Shown piece by piece: positions 41,161 to 50,604 of a stretch of DNA of 64,000 nucleotides; the first letter of the stretch is position 1; each line of letters opens with the position of its first letter. Source of the stretch: Microbacterium sp. zg-Y625 (GTDB lineage Bacteria > Actinomycetota > Actinomycetes > Actinomycetales > Microbacteriaceae); NCBI RefSeq assembly GCF_030246925.1, contig NZ_CP126740.1, positions 2,852,001-2,916,000 on the forward strand, written 5' to 3'. Below the pieces are notes generated by a model. It was given only the letters and a program-made list of their open reading frames with translations. It searched no databases and had not been told where the DNA came from. Both the position numbers and the translations under genes were made by a program.

Positions 41161-42174
41161 TCACCCGCCGAGCACGACCACCTTGCCCACGGTGTGGGCC
41201 GCGTCGATGTGCGCGAGCGCCGCACCGGCCTCTGCCTGCGGCCACACGCGCTCGATGTGCGGCTTCAGGGCCCCCGCCGCGGCGAGGCCCGCGAGTTCGG
41301 CCGTGACCTCCGGTTTCGCCGTCGCCGCAAGTGGCCGCAGGCGCCGCGATCCGAACACCGAGAGCACCATGGCGCGGAGGATCACGCCGAGGGGCCCGAT
41401 CACGGGACGGCTGCCACCGCTGATGAGCACGACGGTGCCCCGGGGGCGCACGAGGCGGCGCAGCTGCCGCAGCGGATGGTCGCCGGCGATGACCACGACG
41501 GCGTCGAAGGATGCCGCAGCGAGCTGCGACAGATCGGTGCGGCGATGCTCGAGCCCGGTGGTCGCGCCGAGTGCTGTGAGCATGGGAAGGGCGCGGGGGC
41601 CTGCGAGCGCCGTGACCTCGGCTCCGCGCAGCGCCGCCAGCTGCACGGTGAAGTGCCCGACCCCGCCGCCGGCGCCCACGACCAGAACGCGCGCTCCGCC
41701 GGCCGCGTCGCCCTCGATGCCGGCGAGGCCGAGCGCCTGCCACGCCGTGCCGCCGGCCATCGGAAGCGTGGCGGCGACGAGGTCGTCGAGGCCCTCCGGG
41801 CGCCGGACGAGCCGCGCAGCGGGCACCACCACGTAGGGCGCCAGCCCACCGCCGGTGGTCTCGCCGAGCACCGCGTCGCCGACCTGCAGGGTCGTCACAG
41901 CGGTACCGGCGGCGATGACGGTGCCGGCGATGTCGCGGCCCTGCACCGCGGTGCGGGGGCGGCGCAACCCGAAGGCCAGGCGCAGGATCAGCGGGTCGCC
42001 CCGCATCACCCGGGCATCGGCGGAGTTCAGTGCCGTCGCGTGTATGCGCACCAGCACTTCGTCCGGCCTCGGAGAGGGCACCGGCACCTGTTCGGGCGCG
42101 ACAGCATCGGGGCCGCCGTAGCGGTGCTGCGTCCAGGCTGTCATGGTGGTGGGGACTGCGGCAGCGGTGTTCAT
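41161..42174 (-). CDS. Zinc-independent alcohol dehydrogenase / quinone reductase family protein
   Basis: A 337-residue MDR-superfamily protein with the N-terminal GroES-like domain (DEVLVRIHATALNSADARVMRGD) and a Rossmann motif VLVVGAGGGVGHFTVQLAALRG. Catalytic-zinc Cys/His are missing, so quinone-reductase-type activity is more likely. It is the third gene of an operon with a small HTH regulator (its start overlaps the HTH end by four bases) and a membrane protein. Confidence 0.85.
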   Translation of the reverse strand: MNTAAAVPTTMTAWTQHRYGGPDAVAPEQVPVPSPRPDEVLVRIHATALNSADARVMRGDPLILRLAFGLRRPRTAVQGRDIAGTVIAAGTAVTTLQVGDAVLGETTGGGLAPYVVVPAARLVRRPEGLDDLVAATLPMAGGTAWQALGLAGIEGDAAGGARVLVVGAGGGVGHFTVQLAALRGAEVTALAGPRALPMLTALGATTGLEHRRTDLSQLAAASFDAVVVIAGDHPLRQLRRLVRPRGTVVLISGGSRPVIGPLGVILRAMVLSVFGSRRLRPLAATAKPEVTAELAGLAAAGALKPHIERVWPQAEAGAALAHIDAAHTVGKVVVLGG

Positions 42175-42395
42175 GATGCTCCCTCTTCGGGGTACTGGAA
42201 CACATCGTCGAGGCTCCGCTCGAAGACGCGCGCGATCTGAAAGGCGAGTTCGAGCGTGGGCGAGTACTTGCCCTGCTCGATGGCGATGAGCGTCTGGCGC
42301 GTCACCCCGATGCGGCGGGCGAGCTCGGCCTGGGTCAGGCCCGTCGCCTCACGCAGCGTGCGGATGTCGTTCGTGACCTTGGTGGGCTTGACCAT
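42171..42395 (-). CDS. Small Xre-type helix-turn-helix regulator
   Basis: A 74-residue Cro/CI-like protein: the HTH occupies about residues 11-50 (LREATGLTQAELARRIGVTRQTLIAIEQGKYSP, in two pieces), followed by a short tail PTLELAFQIARVFERSLDDVFQ. Such minimal YgzD-like regulators commonly repress the operon in which they lie. Two operator copies upstream of this operon (42846-42865 and 42892-42911) fit. Its start ATG overlaps the upstream membrane-protein stop. Confidence 0.9.
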   Translation of the reverse strand: MVKPTKVTNDIRTLREATGLTQAELARRIGVTRQTLIAIEQGKYSPTLELAFQIARVFERSLDDVFQYPEEGAS

Positions 42396-42829
42396 CAGGC
42401 CAGGCCCCGGCGGTAGGCGATGACCTGCGCGATGCCGCCGATGAAAGCCGACAGCGCGAACCCGAGGTACATGGTGTTCGCGATCCAGAACCAGGATGCC
42501 TCGACGGCGCACAGCACGATCACGCCGAGACCGGCGATGACCATGAAGGCCTGGCCGACCCTGTCACCCAGGCGCGCGATGTCGCGGTCTCGCAGATCCG
42601 AGGCGCCGACCCCGTCGGGGTCGCGCATACCGGCGATGATCCCCCACACGATGCTCACCACGATCGTGCCGACGATGCCGCCGCCGATCGCCCACAGCAT
42701 GATCGGCCACCAGCGAACCTCGGCGAGCGGGCCGCCGTCGGCAGCCTGCAGGATCGCGATGACGTAGGCCGTCATCACGACGGGCAGGACGATGAGTCCC
42801 GCCCAGGTGTTGCGTTCTTCGTAGACCAC
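42395..42829 (-). CDS. Four-segment integral membrane protein, function unknown
   Basis: A 144-residue protein with four hydrophobic segments (WAGLIVLPVVMTAYVIAIL; WAIGGGIVGTIVVSIVWGIIA; AFMVIAGLGVIVLCAV; MYLGFALSAFIGGIAQVIAY) and a polar DPDGVGASDLRDRDIARLG loop. Similar small proteins are often encoded next to a minimal HTH regulator, as here. The GTG at 42829 is chosen because GAGGAGG lies five bases upstream. It is first in a three-gene operon under the palindromic operators. Confidence 0.8.
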   Translation of the reverse strand: MVYEERNTWAGLIVLPVVMTAYVIAILQAADGGPLAEVRWWPIMLWAIGGGIVGTIVVSIVWGIIAGMRDPDGVGASDLRDRDIARLGDRVGQAFMVIAGLGVIVLCAVEASWFWIANTMYLGFALSAFIGGIAQVIAYRRGLA

Positions 42830-42845
42830 GGCGTCCTCCTCGAGG

Positions 42846-42911
42846 GTGTCAAGAATGTTTGACACCCCGAGTATCGACCCGCGCGCCATCCGTGTCAAGA
42901 ATCTTTTACAC
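42846..42911 (-). promoter_or_regulatory. Promoter with two palindromic operators of the HTH operon
   Basis: Minus-strand -35 TTGACA (plus 42893-42898) and -10 GATACT (plus 42870-42875) are 17 bp apart. Two copies of GTGTCAA-N6-TTGACAC-type palindromes lie at 42846-42865 (perfect arms) and 42892-42911 (one mismatch), overlapping the start region and the -35 box respectively. This is a clear autorepression layout for the adjacent HTH protein. Confidence 0.8.
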
Positions 42912-42923
42912 GGATGCCGCGTT

Positions 42924-45900
42924 TCAGATCACCGCTTCGCTCCAGGGGTCGGGGTTGCCGAAGCGGTGCGCGGTGATCGTGATCGACTGCTCGCGCAGGA
43001 ACGGCAGCAGTTCGAGCCGGCCCGCGGTGGTCACCTCGTTGTCGTACACGGCGAGGTCGGGGTCTCCGGCGACAGCCTCGGCGAGCGCGCGGTGAAGGCT
43101 CGCCACCGACGCGCGCGGCCCGACCAGGCGCACGCGCGCGGGGCGCGCGGCGGGCTCGGTGGCGGGCTGCTCGTCGGCGGCCGCCGCCCCCGCGCCGGCC
43201 ATGCGCTGCATCCACTGCTCGTCGGTCTCGACGAACACCGGCACGCGCACGTCGCCGAGCGCGCGCCGCACATCGGCCGGCAGGCCGACCGGTGTGCTGA
43301 GGGTGAACGGCGATCCGGCTCGGATGCCGGCGACGACCACCCGCAGCACGGACTGCCACGTGGCATCGCCCGTGGCACGCACAGCCACCCCGTCGTCGAC
43401 CGGGCGGTAGCGGAAGAGGTTGCGCTCCACCCCGAGCTGCGAGACGTCCCGGACGTGCCCGAATTCGCGGTCCCAGGCGATGGCATCCGACAGCGCCCCG
43501 CGACGCAGCCAGTCGAAGCCTTCGTAGTCGAGGCTGGGCTGGGCCGCCTCGATGATCCCGGTGATGCGGGAGTCCAGGCCCCGCAGGTGCAGCGTCGCGG
43601 ACTGCGCACCGCTGGCCGAGGGCCGCCACGACCCCAGTCCCACGAGGTAGTTCGGCCCACCGGCCTTTGCGCCGGCACCCACCGACGAGCGCTTCCAGCC
43701 GCCGAAGGGCTGGCGCTGCACGATCGCGCCGGTGATGCCGCGGTTGACGTAGAGGTTCCCCGCCTGCACGCGGTCGAGCCAGAGGGCGAGGTCCGCGGGC
43801 GACTGGGTGAAGAGCCCCGCCGTGAGGCCGTAGTCCACCGCGTTCTGGAGTTCGATCGCCTGGGCGAGCGAGGAGGCGTGCATGATGCCGAGCATCGGGC
43901 CGAAGAACTCCTCGAGGTGGGTCCGCGACCCGGGCTGCACCCCGACGCGGATGCCGGGCGTCCAGAGCCGACCCGCATACTCCGGGGCGACGTCGTCGAC
44001 GGGGTGCGGCTGCACGAGCCACCGTTCCCCCTCGTCGAGGGTGTTCAGGGCCCAGGCGAGCTTGCCCCGGGGCGCCTCGATGAGCGGGCCCACCTCCGCG
44101 CGCGGGTCGGTGGGGGGACCCACCCGCAGCGAGCGCGTGGCATCCATCAGCTGTCGCGCGAACCGCTTGGACCGCCCCACGGGACCCACGAGGATCGCGA
44201 GCGACGCGGCCGAGCACTTCTGGCCGGCGTGACCGAAGGCGCTGCGCACCAGATCCGCCACGGCGAGGTCCAGGTCGGCGCTCGGCATGACGATCATGGC
44301 GTTCTTGCCGCTCGTCTCGGCCAGCATCGGCAGCGCCGGCCGCCACGAGCGGAAGAGCGCCGCGGTGTCCCACGAGCCGGTCAGGATGACGCGATCCACC
44401 GCGGGGTGCGAGATGAGCCGCTCCCCGAGCCCCTCCTCCTCGACGTCGGCGAGCACGAGCACGTCGCGAGGGACGCCGGCCTCCCACAGCGCCTCGGCGA
44501 CCACGGCCGCGCACCGGCGCGCCTGGGGCGCCGGCTTGAACACCACTCCCGAGCCTGCGGCGAGCGCGGCGAGCACTCCCCCGGCCGGAATCGCGAGCGG
44601 GAAGTTCCAGGGGGGAGCGACGACCGTGATGCGGGCCGGCTCGAAGACCGCGCCGCTGACGCGGTCGAGCTCGCGCGCCGTGGCGGCGTAGTAGTTCGCG
44701 AAGTCCACCGCCTCGCTCACCTCGACGTCGGTTTCGGCGAACACCTTGCCCGTTTCGGACGCGGCGACCTCGATCAGCTCCGTCCGGCGCGCTTCCAGGG
44801 CGCGGCCTGCGGCGATCAGCACGGTGGCGCGCTCGGCGGCCGGCAGCGACCCCCAGGGGCCGGCGCCTTCCGCGACCGTCGCCATCACGCGCTCGAGTGC
44901 ACCGACGTCGGCGACTCGGGCCGCCTCGATCGTGGCGTCGCCGGCGGCGCTCACCTCGATGCGCTCGAGCACTCCGCCGGCCCACGCGCGGTTGGCGGGG
45001 ACGGCCGCGTCCGAGTCGGGGGCGTTGCGGAAACCGGGTGCACCCAGGGCCCGGCGCGTCTCGCGCGGCGCGAAGACCGCCGTTTCGACGAACTGCTGGC
45101 CGCCGAACAGCACGGCGTCGGCGGTGGGCTCCACGGGCACCGTGTCGTTCGGGTCGGTGGTCGCCGACCGCGCGATGCCCAGCACGGCCTGCGTGAGGCC
45201 GTCATCGCCGTCGTCGGGGAGCGGGGCGTCGCGGAGGATGCTGTGGGCGCGCGCGCCCGGCGCCACGGTGCGATCCTGCGTACGGTTCGGGCCGAGCGGG
45301 AGGGACGGATCGGCACTGCGCTCGAGCGAGTCGAGGAAGCGGTCGCGCTCCCGGTCGAACAGCGTCGGGTCGGCGGCGAGGTCGAAGGCCGCGGAGAGGA
45401 AGTTCTCGCTCGAGGCGTTCTCCTCGAGGCGCCGCACCAGGTAGCTGATGGCGACGTCGAACTCGTCGGGGCGGACGACGGGAACGTACAGCAGCACCGG
45501 GCCCACCTCGCGGGCGACGGCGTGCACCTGCCCTTGCGCCATGCCGAGCAGCATCTCCACGTCGATGTCCGCCTGCACGCCGCGCTCTCCGGCGAGGAGC
45601 CAGGCGTACGCGATGTCGAAGAGGTTGTGTCCGGCCACGCCCAGCCGCACGGCGTCGGTGCGCTCGGGGTGCAGCGCCCAGTCGAGGCAGCGCAGGTAGT
45701 TGGCGTCGGTGTCGAGCTTGCTGTCGTAGGTGGCCAGCGGCCAGCCGTGCATGGTGGCATCCACCCGCTCCATCGCGAGGTTCGCACCCTTGACCAAGCG
45801 CACCTTGATGCGCGCGCCGCCCGCAGCCACCCGCGCACGCGCCCAGGCCGAGAGCTCCTGCAGCGCCGGCAGCGCGTCGGGGAGGTAGGCCTGCAGCACG

Positions 45901-46667
45901 ATGCCCGCTTCGAGCCCGTGCAGACGGGGGTCCTCGAGCAGGCGGGTGAACACCGCGATGGTGAGGTCGAGGTCGCGGTACTCCTCCATGTCGAGGTTGA
46001 TGAAGGTGCCGTCCTCGGCTGCCGACAGATAAAGAGGCAGCAGCCGCTCGATCACCGATTCGACGGTCTCCTCGAAGGCCCACATCGTGATGCGCGGGGT
46101 GATCGCCGACACCTTCACCGAGACGTAGTCGACGTCGTCGCGGCGGATGAGGTCGTGGATGCCGTCGCGGCGCCGGCCCGCCTCACCCTCGCCGAGCACG
46201 GCTTCCCCGAGCAGGTTGAGGTTCAGCCGCGCTCCGCTCTCGCGGATGCGGGCGATCGCCTTGCCGAGCTTGTCGGGTCGGGCGTCGGCGACGAGGTGCC
46301 CCACCATCTCGCGCAGCACCCGACGCGCGATCGGCACGACGGGTGTCGGCAGCACCGGCGCGACCGCGCCACCCACGCGCACCGCTCCCCGCAGATACCA
46401 GGGCAGGAACTCGGGCACGAGGGGGGCGATGCGCCCCAGCTGGGATGCCGCGGCCGACAGGCTCTCCGGTCGCATCACGCCGTCGACGAAGCCGATGGTG
46501 AACGGGAGCCCTTGCGGGTCCTTCAGCACGCCGGCCAGGCGAGCGGCGGCGGGGTCGACGTCGGCGGCAGCGGCTTCGCGCACCCAGCGCTGGGCGAGCT
46601 CCACCGCGTTCTGAGCCAGGTCGGTCGTCCTCGGCGCCTGGCGGGCCTCGTCGTGCGTCTGCGACAT
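42924..46667 (-). CDS. putA: Bifunctional proline dehydrogenase / glutamate-semialdehyde dehydrogenase
   Basis: A 1247-residue PutA. The proline dehydrogenase barrel spans about residues 130-440 (RLVKGANLAME, LRLGVAGHNLFD with local variation). The aldehyde dehydrogenase domain spans about 540-1010, with the nucleotide-binding VAPPWNFPLAIPAGG, general base AETSGKNAMIV and catalytic Cys in GHAGQKCSAAS. It converts proline to glutamate through P5C. The C-terminal 230 residues resemble the family's lid domain. No N-terminal DNA-binding domain is present, as usual outside enterobacteria. Confidence 0.95.
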   Translation of the reverse strand: MSQTHDEARQAPRTTDLAQNAVELAQRWVREAAAADVDPAAARLAGVLKDPQGLPFTIGFVDGVMRPESLSAAASQLGRIAPLVPEFLPWYLRGAVRVGGAVAPVLPTPVVPIARRVLREMVGHLVADARPDKLGKAIARIRESGARLNLNLLGEAVLGEGEAGRRRDGIHDLIRRDDVDYVSVKVSAITPRITMWAFEETVESVIERLLPLYLSAAEDGTFINLDMEEYRDLDLTIAVFTRLLEDPRLHGLEAGIVLQAYLPDALPALQELSAWARARVAAGGARIKVRLVKGANLAMERVDATMHGWPLATYDSKLDTDANYLRCLDWALHPERTDAVRLGVAGHNLFDIAYAWLLAGERGVQADIDVEMLLGMAQGQVHAVAREVGPVLLYVPVVRPDEFDVAISYLVRRLEENASSENFLSAAFDLAADPTLFDRERDRFLDSLERSADPSLPLGPNRTQDRTVAPGARAHSILRDAPLPDDGDDGLTQAVLGIARSATTDPNDTVPVEPTADAVLFGGQQFVETAVFAPRETRRALGAPGFRNAPDSDAAVPANRAWAGGVLERIEVSAAGDATIEAARVADVGALERVMATVAEGAGPWGSLPAAERATVLIAAGRALEARRTELIEVAASETGKVFAETDVEVSEAVDFANYYAATARELDRVSGAVFEPARITVVAPPWNFPLAIPAGGVLAALAAGSGVVFKPAPQARRCAAVVAEALWEAGVPRDVLVLADVEEEGLGERLISHPAVDRVILTGSWDTAALFRSWRPALPMLAETSGKNAMIVMPSADLDLAVADLVRSAFGHAGQKCSAASLAILVGPVGRSKRFARQLMDATRSLRVGPPTDPRAEVGPLIEAPRGKLAWALNTLDEGERWLVQPHPVDDVAPEYAGRLWTPGIRVGVQPGSRTHLEEFFGPMLGIMHASSLAQAIELQNAVDYGLTAGLFTQSPADLALWLDRVQAGNLYVNRGITGAIVQRQPFGGWKRSSVGAGAKAGGPNYLVGLGSWRPSASGAQSATLHLRGLDSRITGIIEAAQPSLDYEGFDWLRRGALSDAIAWDREFGHVRDVSQLGVERNLFRYRPVDDGVAVRATGDATWQSVLRVVVAGIRAGSPFTLSTPVGLPADVRRALGDVRVPVFVETDEQWMQRMAGAGAAAADEQPATEPAARPARVRLVGPRASVASLHRALAEAVAGDPDLAVYDNEVTTAGRLELLPFLREQSITITAHRFGNPDPWSEAVI

Positions 46668-46753
46668 GTGGCCAGCCTACGACCGGGCGCGCGGATCGGG
46701 CCCGCTGCCGCGCGGCGCCCCGCGGACGGGCGAGCGAAGGCCGGGCGGTCGCG

Positions 46754-47314
46754 TCAGCGCCAGATGCTGGGAGCGGGTTTCTTCGTCGACGGCAGGGCAG
46801 AGGATGCTGCCCACGCCTGCACCCATGGCTCCAGCGGCGGCAGGTCGTCGGGCCGGTGCAGCGCCTCGAAGAGCTCCTCCATCGGAACGAGTCCGCCGCC
46901 GCGCTTGAGGAAGCGGGCGCGCACCAGCATCTCGGCGTAGATCTCGCCGTCGACGACCGCGCGGTGCACCATGTACACCGCCTTGTCGTCGTGGCCGTGC
47001 AGGCGCGACTCGATCGTGAAGCGCTGCCACAGCCCGAGCGACTTGCGGAAGGAGATGGTCTCGCTGGCGACCACGGCGTACCAGCCCTGCTTGTTCACCA
47101 GATCCCAGACGCCGGTGCGGATGAGCAGGTCGAACCGGCCGAGGTCGAACAGCGACGCGTAGCGGCCGTTGTTCATGTGGCCGAGCAGATCGATGTCGGT
47201 GGGCAAGGTGCGCAGTCGCACTCTGCCCACCGAGGTCGGCTCGATCGGTCCGTTGCGGCGCAGCATCGCCTTGGCCCGCAGGATCGTCAGGACAGTCCGC
47301 CACCATACGTTCAC
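46754..47314 (-). CDS. Acyl-CoA thioesterase, 4HBT / THEM6-like
   Basis: A 186-residue hot-dog-fold protein with the conserved DLLGHMNNGRYASLFDLGRFDLLI segment (in parts), YAVVASETISFRK and a later KAVYMVHRAVVDGEIYAEMLVRARFLK. This matches the THEM6/4HBT thioesterase-like family. Active-site residues (Asp, His, Asn of the DxxGHxNN) are intact. Substrate unknown. It stands alone between putA and the HNH gene. Confidence 0.85.
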   Translation of the reverse strand: MNVWWRTVLTILRAKAMLRRNGPIEPTSVGRVRLRTLPTDIDLLGHMNNGRYASLFDLGRFDLLIRTGVWDLVNKQGWYAVVASETISFRKSLGLWQRFTIESRLHGHDDKAVYMVHRAVVDGEIYAEMLVRARFLKRGGGLVPMEELFEALHRPDDLPPLEPWVQAWAASSALPSTKKPAPSIWR

Positions 47315-47380
47315 GAGCGGCGATGCTAGCGCGGTGCGGACCCGATCGGACCAACCGCTTGTGGGATGCCGACAACCCGC

Positions 47381-48829
47381 TCACCTCCGCAAGACCGCGT
47401 CCTTCAGGCGTGTGGCGGAGCGGGTGACTCGTCGCCACCTGCCCGAGGCATCGTTCCAGCCGGGCGCCCGCACCTGCGGCACGCCGTCGACCATGCGGAT
47501 CAGCCAGCCGTGCCGGTCGAGGAACCGATGGTGGAACCAGCACAGCAGCACGCCGTTGTCGGTGTGGGTGCGCCCTCCCCGGGCATGCTCCTCGACGTGG
47601 TGGATCTCGCACCAGGCGGCCGGCACGCCGCATCCGGGGATCAGGCAGCCACCATCTCGAGCGGCGAGCGCACGGCGCTGATGGCGATTGAACACACGTT
47701 CCTCGGTGCCGATCGCGACGACCCTGCCCTCGCGGCTCAGCGTCACCCGCTGGATCACCCCGCTGCACCCCGCATGCCTCGCAGCCGCGAGCGAAACCGG
47801 CTCCTCGCACCCGTCCACGTGCGCGTACCCGCGGTCACGGGCGAGGTCCTCCGCACGCACCGTCACGACCAGCGTCGGCGCGGCCCCTCCCACCATGGGC
47901 AGGGCACCACTCGAGGCGGCCACGGTCAGCACGGTCGCGAGCGCGTCATGCTGTCGCTGCGGCCGGGTGCGCTCGTCGAGCGGCGGGACGCTGTCGTCGC
48001 TCCACGCGCCCTCGTCTTCGGCCGCGGCCCCGTTGCAGCCAGCGCCGTCCGGCGCGCCACCGCCGAAGGCGACACGCCCCCGTGGAGAGAGCAGGGAATC
48101 GAAGATGCGCTCCAGCTGCGCAGCGACCTCCGGCATGAGCATGCCGCGGACCGGCACTCCGAACGCGGTGGGTGAACCCAGCCGCAGCGACCGGCGATGC
48201 ATCGTGGCGCGTTCGCGGAGCTCTGCGCCGTCTTGGTCCAGGGCGACCGACCACACCTGCGCCTGCACGCGCAGCAGGTCGGGGCACGCCGGCGGCGCGC
48301 CCTCGGGTCCTTCACCCCGCGCCTCTGCGGCCAGCAGCGCGTCGGCTGTGAGCACCGCCTCGCGCCCCACGCGGGAGCCCATCGCCTGCAGCGGCTCGGC
48401 GACCGCCAGCACGCCGTCCAGTCCGACCATGCCCCCGAGCACCGCGCTGCGCAGCGCCGGCAGCAGGGGGTCGAGCGTCTCACCGGTGAGCCGCGACTCC
48501 CGCGGCCGCACCGCCGACGCGGCTCTGCGCAGGCGGGTCGCCGTCTGCGGCCCGACGAGCGCCGCACGCTGCACCAGTTCGGAGACGTCGTGACAGCCGA
48601 GATGCGTGGTCAGGCGGTCGTCCCGGGGGCCCTCGCTGCGGGCCTGAGCCTCGCCCACGATCTCGATCAAGGCGGCATCCACCCACCGCCCGACGCCGCC
48701 GGCCGCGGCCAGAAGCTCCGCGATCTCGGCGTGGCTCGCCGACCCCAGCTCGCCGTCGCGGATCCCCTCAGCGACCACCGCGGCGGCGTGCTCACGCAGC
48801 GTCTCGAGGCGGCTGAGGAAGGTGGTCAT
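47381..48829 (-). CDS. DUF222 / HNH endonuclease protein
   Basis: A 482-residue protein: N-terminal DUF222 alpha-helical region and a C-terminal HNH motif ([40 protein letters not shown] in pieces) at about residues 400-450. Actinobacteria, notably Microbacteriaceae, carry many copies of this family; they are often linked to repeats or mobile elements, but the function is uncertain. The Met at 48829 is the first plausible start, without a strong ribosome site. Confidence 0.88.
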   Translation of the reverse strand: MTTFLSRLETLREHAAAVVAEGIRDGELGSASHAEIAELLAAAGGVGRWVDAALIEIVGEAQARSEGPRDDRLTTHLGCHDVSELVQRAALVGPQTATRLRRAASAVRPRESRLTGETLDPLLPALRSAVLGGMVGLDGVLAVAEPLQAMGSRVGREAVLTADALLAAEARGEGPEGAPPACPDLLRVQAQVWSVALDQDGAELRERATMHRRSLRLGSPTAFGVPVRGMLMPEVAAQLERIFDSLLSPRGRVAFGGGAPDGAGCNGAAAEDEGAWSDDSVPPLDERTRPQRQHDALATVLTVAASSGALPMVGGAAPTLVVTVRAEDLARDRGYAHVDGCEEPVSLAAARHAGCSGVIQRVTLSREGRVVAIGTEERVFNRHQRRALAARDGGCLIPGCGVPAAWCEIHHVEEHARGGRTHTDNGVLLCWFHHRFLDRHGWLIRMVDGVPQVRAPGWNDASGRWRRVTRSATRLKDAVLRR

Positions 48830-49031
48830 GCGCTCATTCTTGCGGGGGCCACCGACATTCGAGCGGGCAGGAACCGCCAGGTCACACGGCTTATCCAGGG
48901 CCTGTGGAGAACCCACGAGATCGCTCCCTGTGCAGGCGTCGCCGCCGTCCGGCACACGATCCCCGCGACCGCCGCACGCGAGAACTCAACACACCGGTCC
49001 CGGGGGATTTCGCCACCGCGCACCCCGCGCG

Positions 49032-49037
49032 TAGAGT
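49032..49037 (+). promoter_or_regulatory. -10 box of a leaderless GNAT transcript
   Basis: TAGAGT ends six bases before the ATG at 49044, so transcription should begin at or next to the start codon. The divergent HNH gene begins at 48829, leaving a 214-bp gap without other gene candidates. Confidence 0.55.
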
Positions 49038-49043
49038 CGCGGC

Positions 49044-49550
49044 ATGGATGCTGAGACCCAGACCCACATCGTCGTTCGGCCGGTACGCGACGTCGACGCC
49101 GAGGCACTGGGTCGCGTGCACGCACAGTGCTGGCACGAGACGTATGACCACCTCATCAGCAAGGCCGCGCTCGAGAAGGTATCGCCCCGGCGCCTCGCGG
49201 AGCTGTGGACCCACTGGGCACAGCAGGGCGAGGACTTCCGCATGCACGCCGCCCTCGCCGACGGCGAGATCGTGGGCTTCGTCGGCTCGGGACCGGCGCG
49301 CGACCGCGATGCGCCGCGCAACCGCGAGCTGTACTTCCTCTACCTGCTCGATGCATGGCACGGCACCGGCACCGGCCAGCGCCTCTTCGACGCGGCGATC
49401 CACCCCGATGAGCAGGCGTACCTCTGGGTCGCCGAGGATAACCCGCGCGCGCACCGCTTCTACCAGCGCAACGGGTTCACCCTCGACGGCGCGCGCCACA
49501 CCGAGCCCTTCCTCGGTGAGACGCTCACCGAGGTGCGTTTCGTCCGCTGA
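49044..49550 (+). CDS. GNAT-family N-acetyltransferase
   Basis: A 168-residue acetyltransferase. It has the four-strand core ending in [20 protein letters not shown], the Q/R-x-x-G-x-G/A acetyl-CoA loop, and [18 protein letters not shown], the last GNAT motif. The target is unknown. The next gene, a CofE-like ligase, starts four bases after its stop, so the two are probably cotranscribed and coupled. Confidence 0.9.
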   Translation: MDAETQTHIVVRPVRDVDAEALGRVHAQCWHETYDHLISKAALEKVSPRRLAELWTHWAQQGEDFRMHAALADGEIVGFVGSGPARDRDAPRNRELYFLYLLDAWHGTGTGQRLFDAAIHPDEQAYLWVAEDNPRAHRFYQRNGFTLDGARHTEPFLGETLTEVRFVR

Positions 49551-49554
49551 CGCC

Positions 49555-50328
49555 GTGCTGCAGGTCTGGGCCCTCGAAGGCATTCCTGAGATCTCCGCGG
49601 GCGACGATCTCGTGACCCTGATAGCGGATGCCGCTTCCGACGGCCTCGCCGACGGCGACATCCTCGTGGTGACCTCCAAGATCGTCTCGAAGGCGGAAGG
49701 GCGCATGATCCGCGCCGACGACCGGGAAGAGGCGATCACCGCCGAGACGGTGCGCCTCGTGGCCTCGCGCACCTCGGCATCCGGTCATGTCACGCGCATC
49801 GTCGAGAACCGTCTCGGGATCGTCTCCGCCGCCGCCGGCGTCGACGCCTCCAACACTCCGCACGGCACCGTGCTGCTGTTGCCCGTCGACCCGGATGCCT
49901 CGGCGCGCGCCCTCGCCGCCGGTCTGCGTGACCGACTCGGCGTGCGGGTCGGCGTCATCGTGTCGGACACCCTGGGCCGCGCGTGGCGCGAAGGCCAGAC
50001 CGACCACGCGATCGGCGCGGGGGGCGTGACGGTGATGGAGGACCTGCGCGGACAGACGGATGCCGAGGGCCGCCCGCTCGTGGTGACGATGCCCTGCGTG
50101 GCCGACGAACTGGCCGCGGCCGCCGACCTCGTGAAGGGCAAGGCGTCGCGGCGCCCGGTGGCCGTCGTGCGCGGCCGGGCCGACCTCGTTGGCGCGCTCG
50201 ACCTGCCCGGGGCGCGTTCCATCGTTCGGCCGGCGGAGCGCGATTTCTTCCGCCTGGGCGCCGACGAGGCGCACGCGCAGGGCTACGCCGCCGGCCTCGC
50301 CGCCGCCGCGGCAGCCGCCCGCGGCTGA
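49555..50328 (+). CDS. cofE: Coenzyme F420-0:L-glutamate ligase-like protein
   Basis: A 257-residue CofE-family protein: [22 protein letters not shown], the metal/GTP-site region [37 protein letters not shown], and a C-terminal [13 protein letters not shown]. Known members add glutamate to F420-0. The GTG start is set by the coupling to the upstream gene; no good alternative exists. No other F420 biosynthesis genes (FbiC, FbiD, FbiA) are in the window, so here it may serve a paralogous role. Confidence 0.85.
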   Translation: MLQVWALEGIPEISAGDDLVTLIADAASDGLADGDILVVTSKIVSKAEGRMIRADDREEAITAETVRLVASRTSASGHVTRIVENRLGIVSAAAGVDASNTPHGTVLLLPVDPDASARALAAGLRDRLGVRVGVIVSDTLGRAWREGQTDHAIGAGGVTVMEDLRGQTDAEGRPLVVTMPCVADELAAAADLVKGKASRRPVAVVRGRADLVGALDLPGARSIVRPAERDFFRLGADEAHAQGYAAGLAAAAAAARG

Positions 50329-50604
50329 GTCCGCGGCGCCGCCCCCCTCCCCGCGCCGCCGGGCCGCGCCCCGCGCCGCCGGGCGCCCCGCCCGCGCCCC
50401 GCCGCCACTCCCCCGCCCCGCCCTGGCCACGTCTTCGGAGAACGCCCGTTCCTCGGAGCCGACCGGCGCGATCGGTCCGAAACCGTGGCGATCTCCGAAG
50501 AACCGGCCAGCGGATGCCGCGCCGACGCGGCTTCTTGCGCACCCACCGGTATTCAGTGATACTGACTACCAGTAGTAAGCAACACTGAGTAGTCAAGGGG
50601 CGCG
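50329..50604. other. Non-coding gap before padR: GC-rich repeats, palindromic element, promoter region
   Basis: The first 100 bp are extremely GC-rich with a direct duplication of CCCGCGCCGCCGGGC. A 70-bp palindromic element follows (50433-50502), then an unusually AT-rich segment before padR containing ACTGACTACCAGTAGT and ACTGAGTAGTCA. The latter are likely the padR promoter/operator. No gene was found. Confidence 0.6.
50433..50502. repeat. 70-bp palindromic element, copy A
   Basis: Outer inverted arms TCTTCGGAGA (50432-50441) and TCTCCGAAGA (50492-50501) and an inner GACCG/CGGTC pair (50461-50465, 50473-50477). It aligns without gaps to 52986-53055 at about 53 of 70 positions. The two copies bracket the padR-ABC operon. 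Confidence 0.75.

Noticed and set aside
47381-48829. HNH protein as an intron- or intein-encoded homing nuclease or part of an insertion sequence
   Set aside because: Full DUF222 architecture, no flanking inverted repeats or disrupted host gene; the family is an abundant chromosomal one in this group.
50545-50604. Well-defined PadR operator in the AT-rich segment
   Set aside because: ACTGACTACCAGTAGT and ACTGAGTAGTCA are suggestive but the half-sites do not form one clear palindrome, so I describe the segment only within the gap entry.
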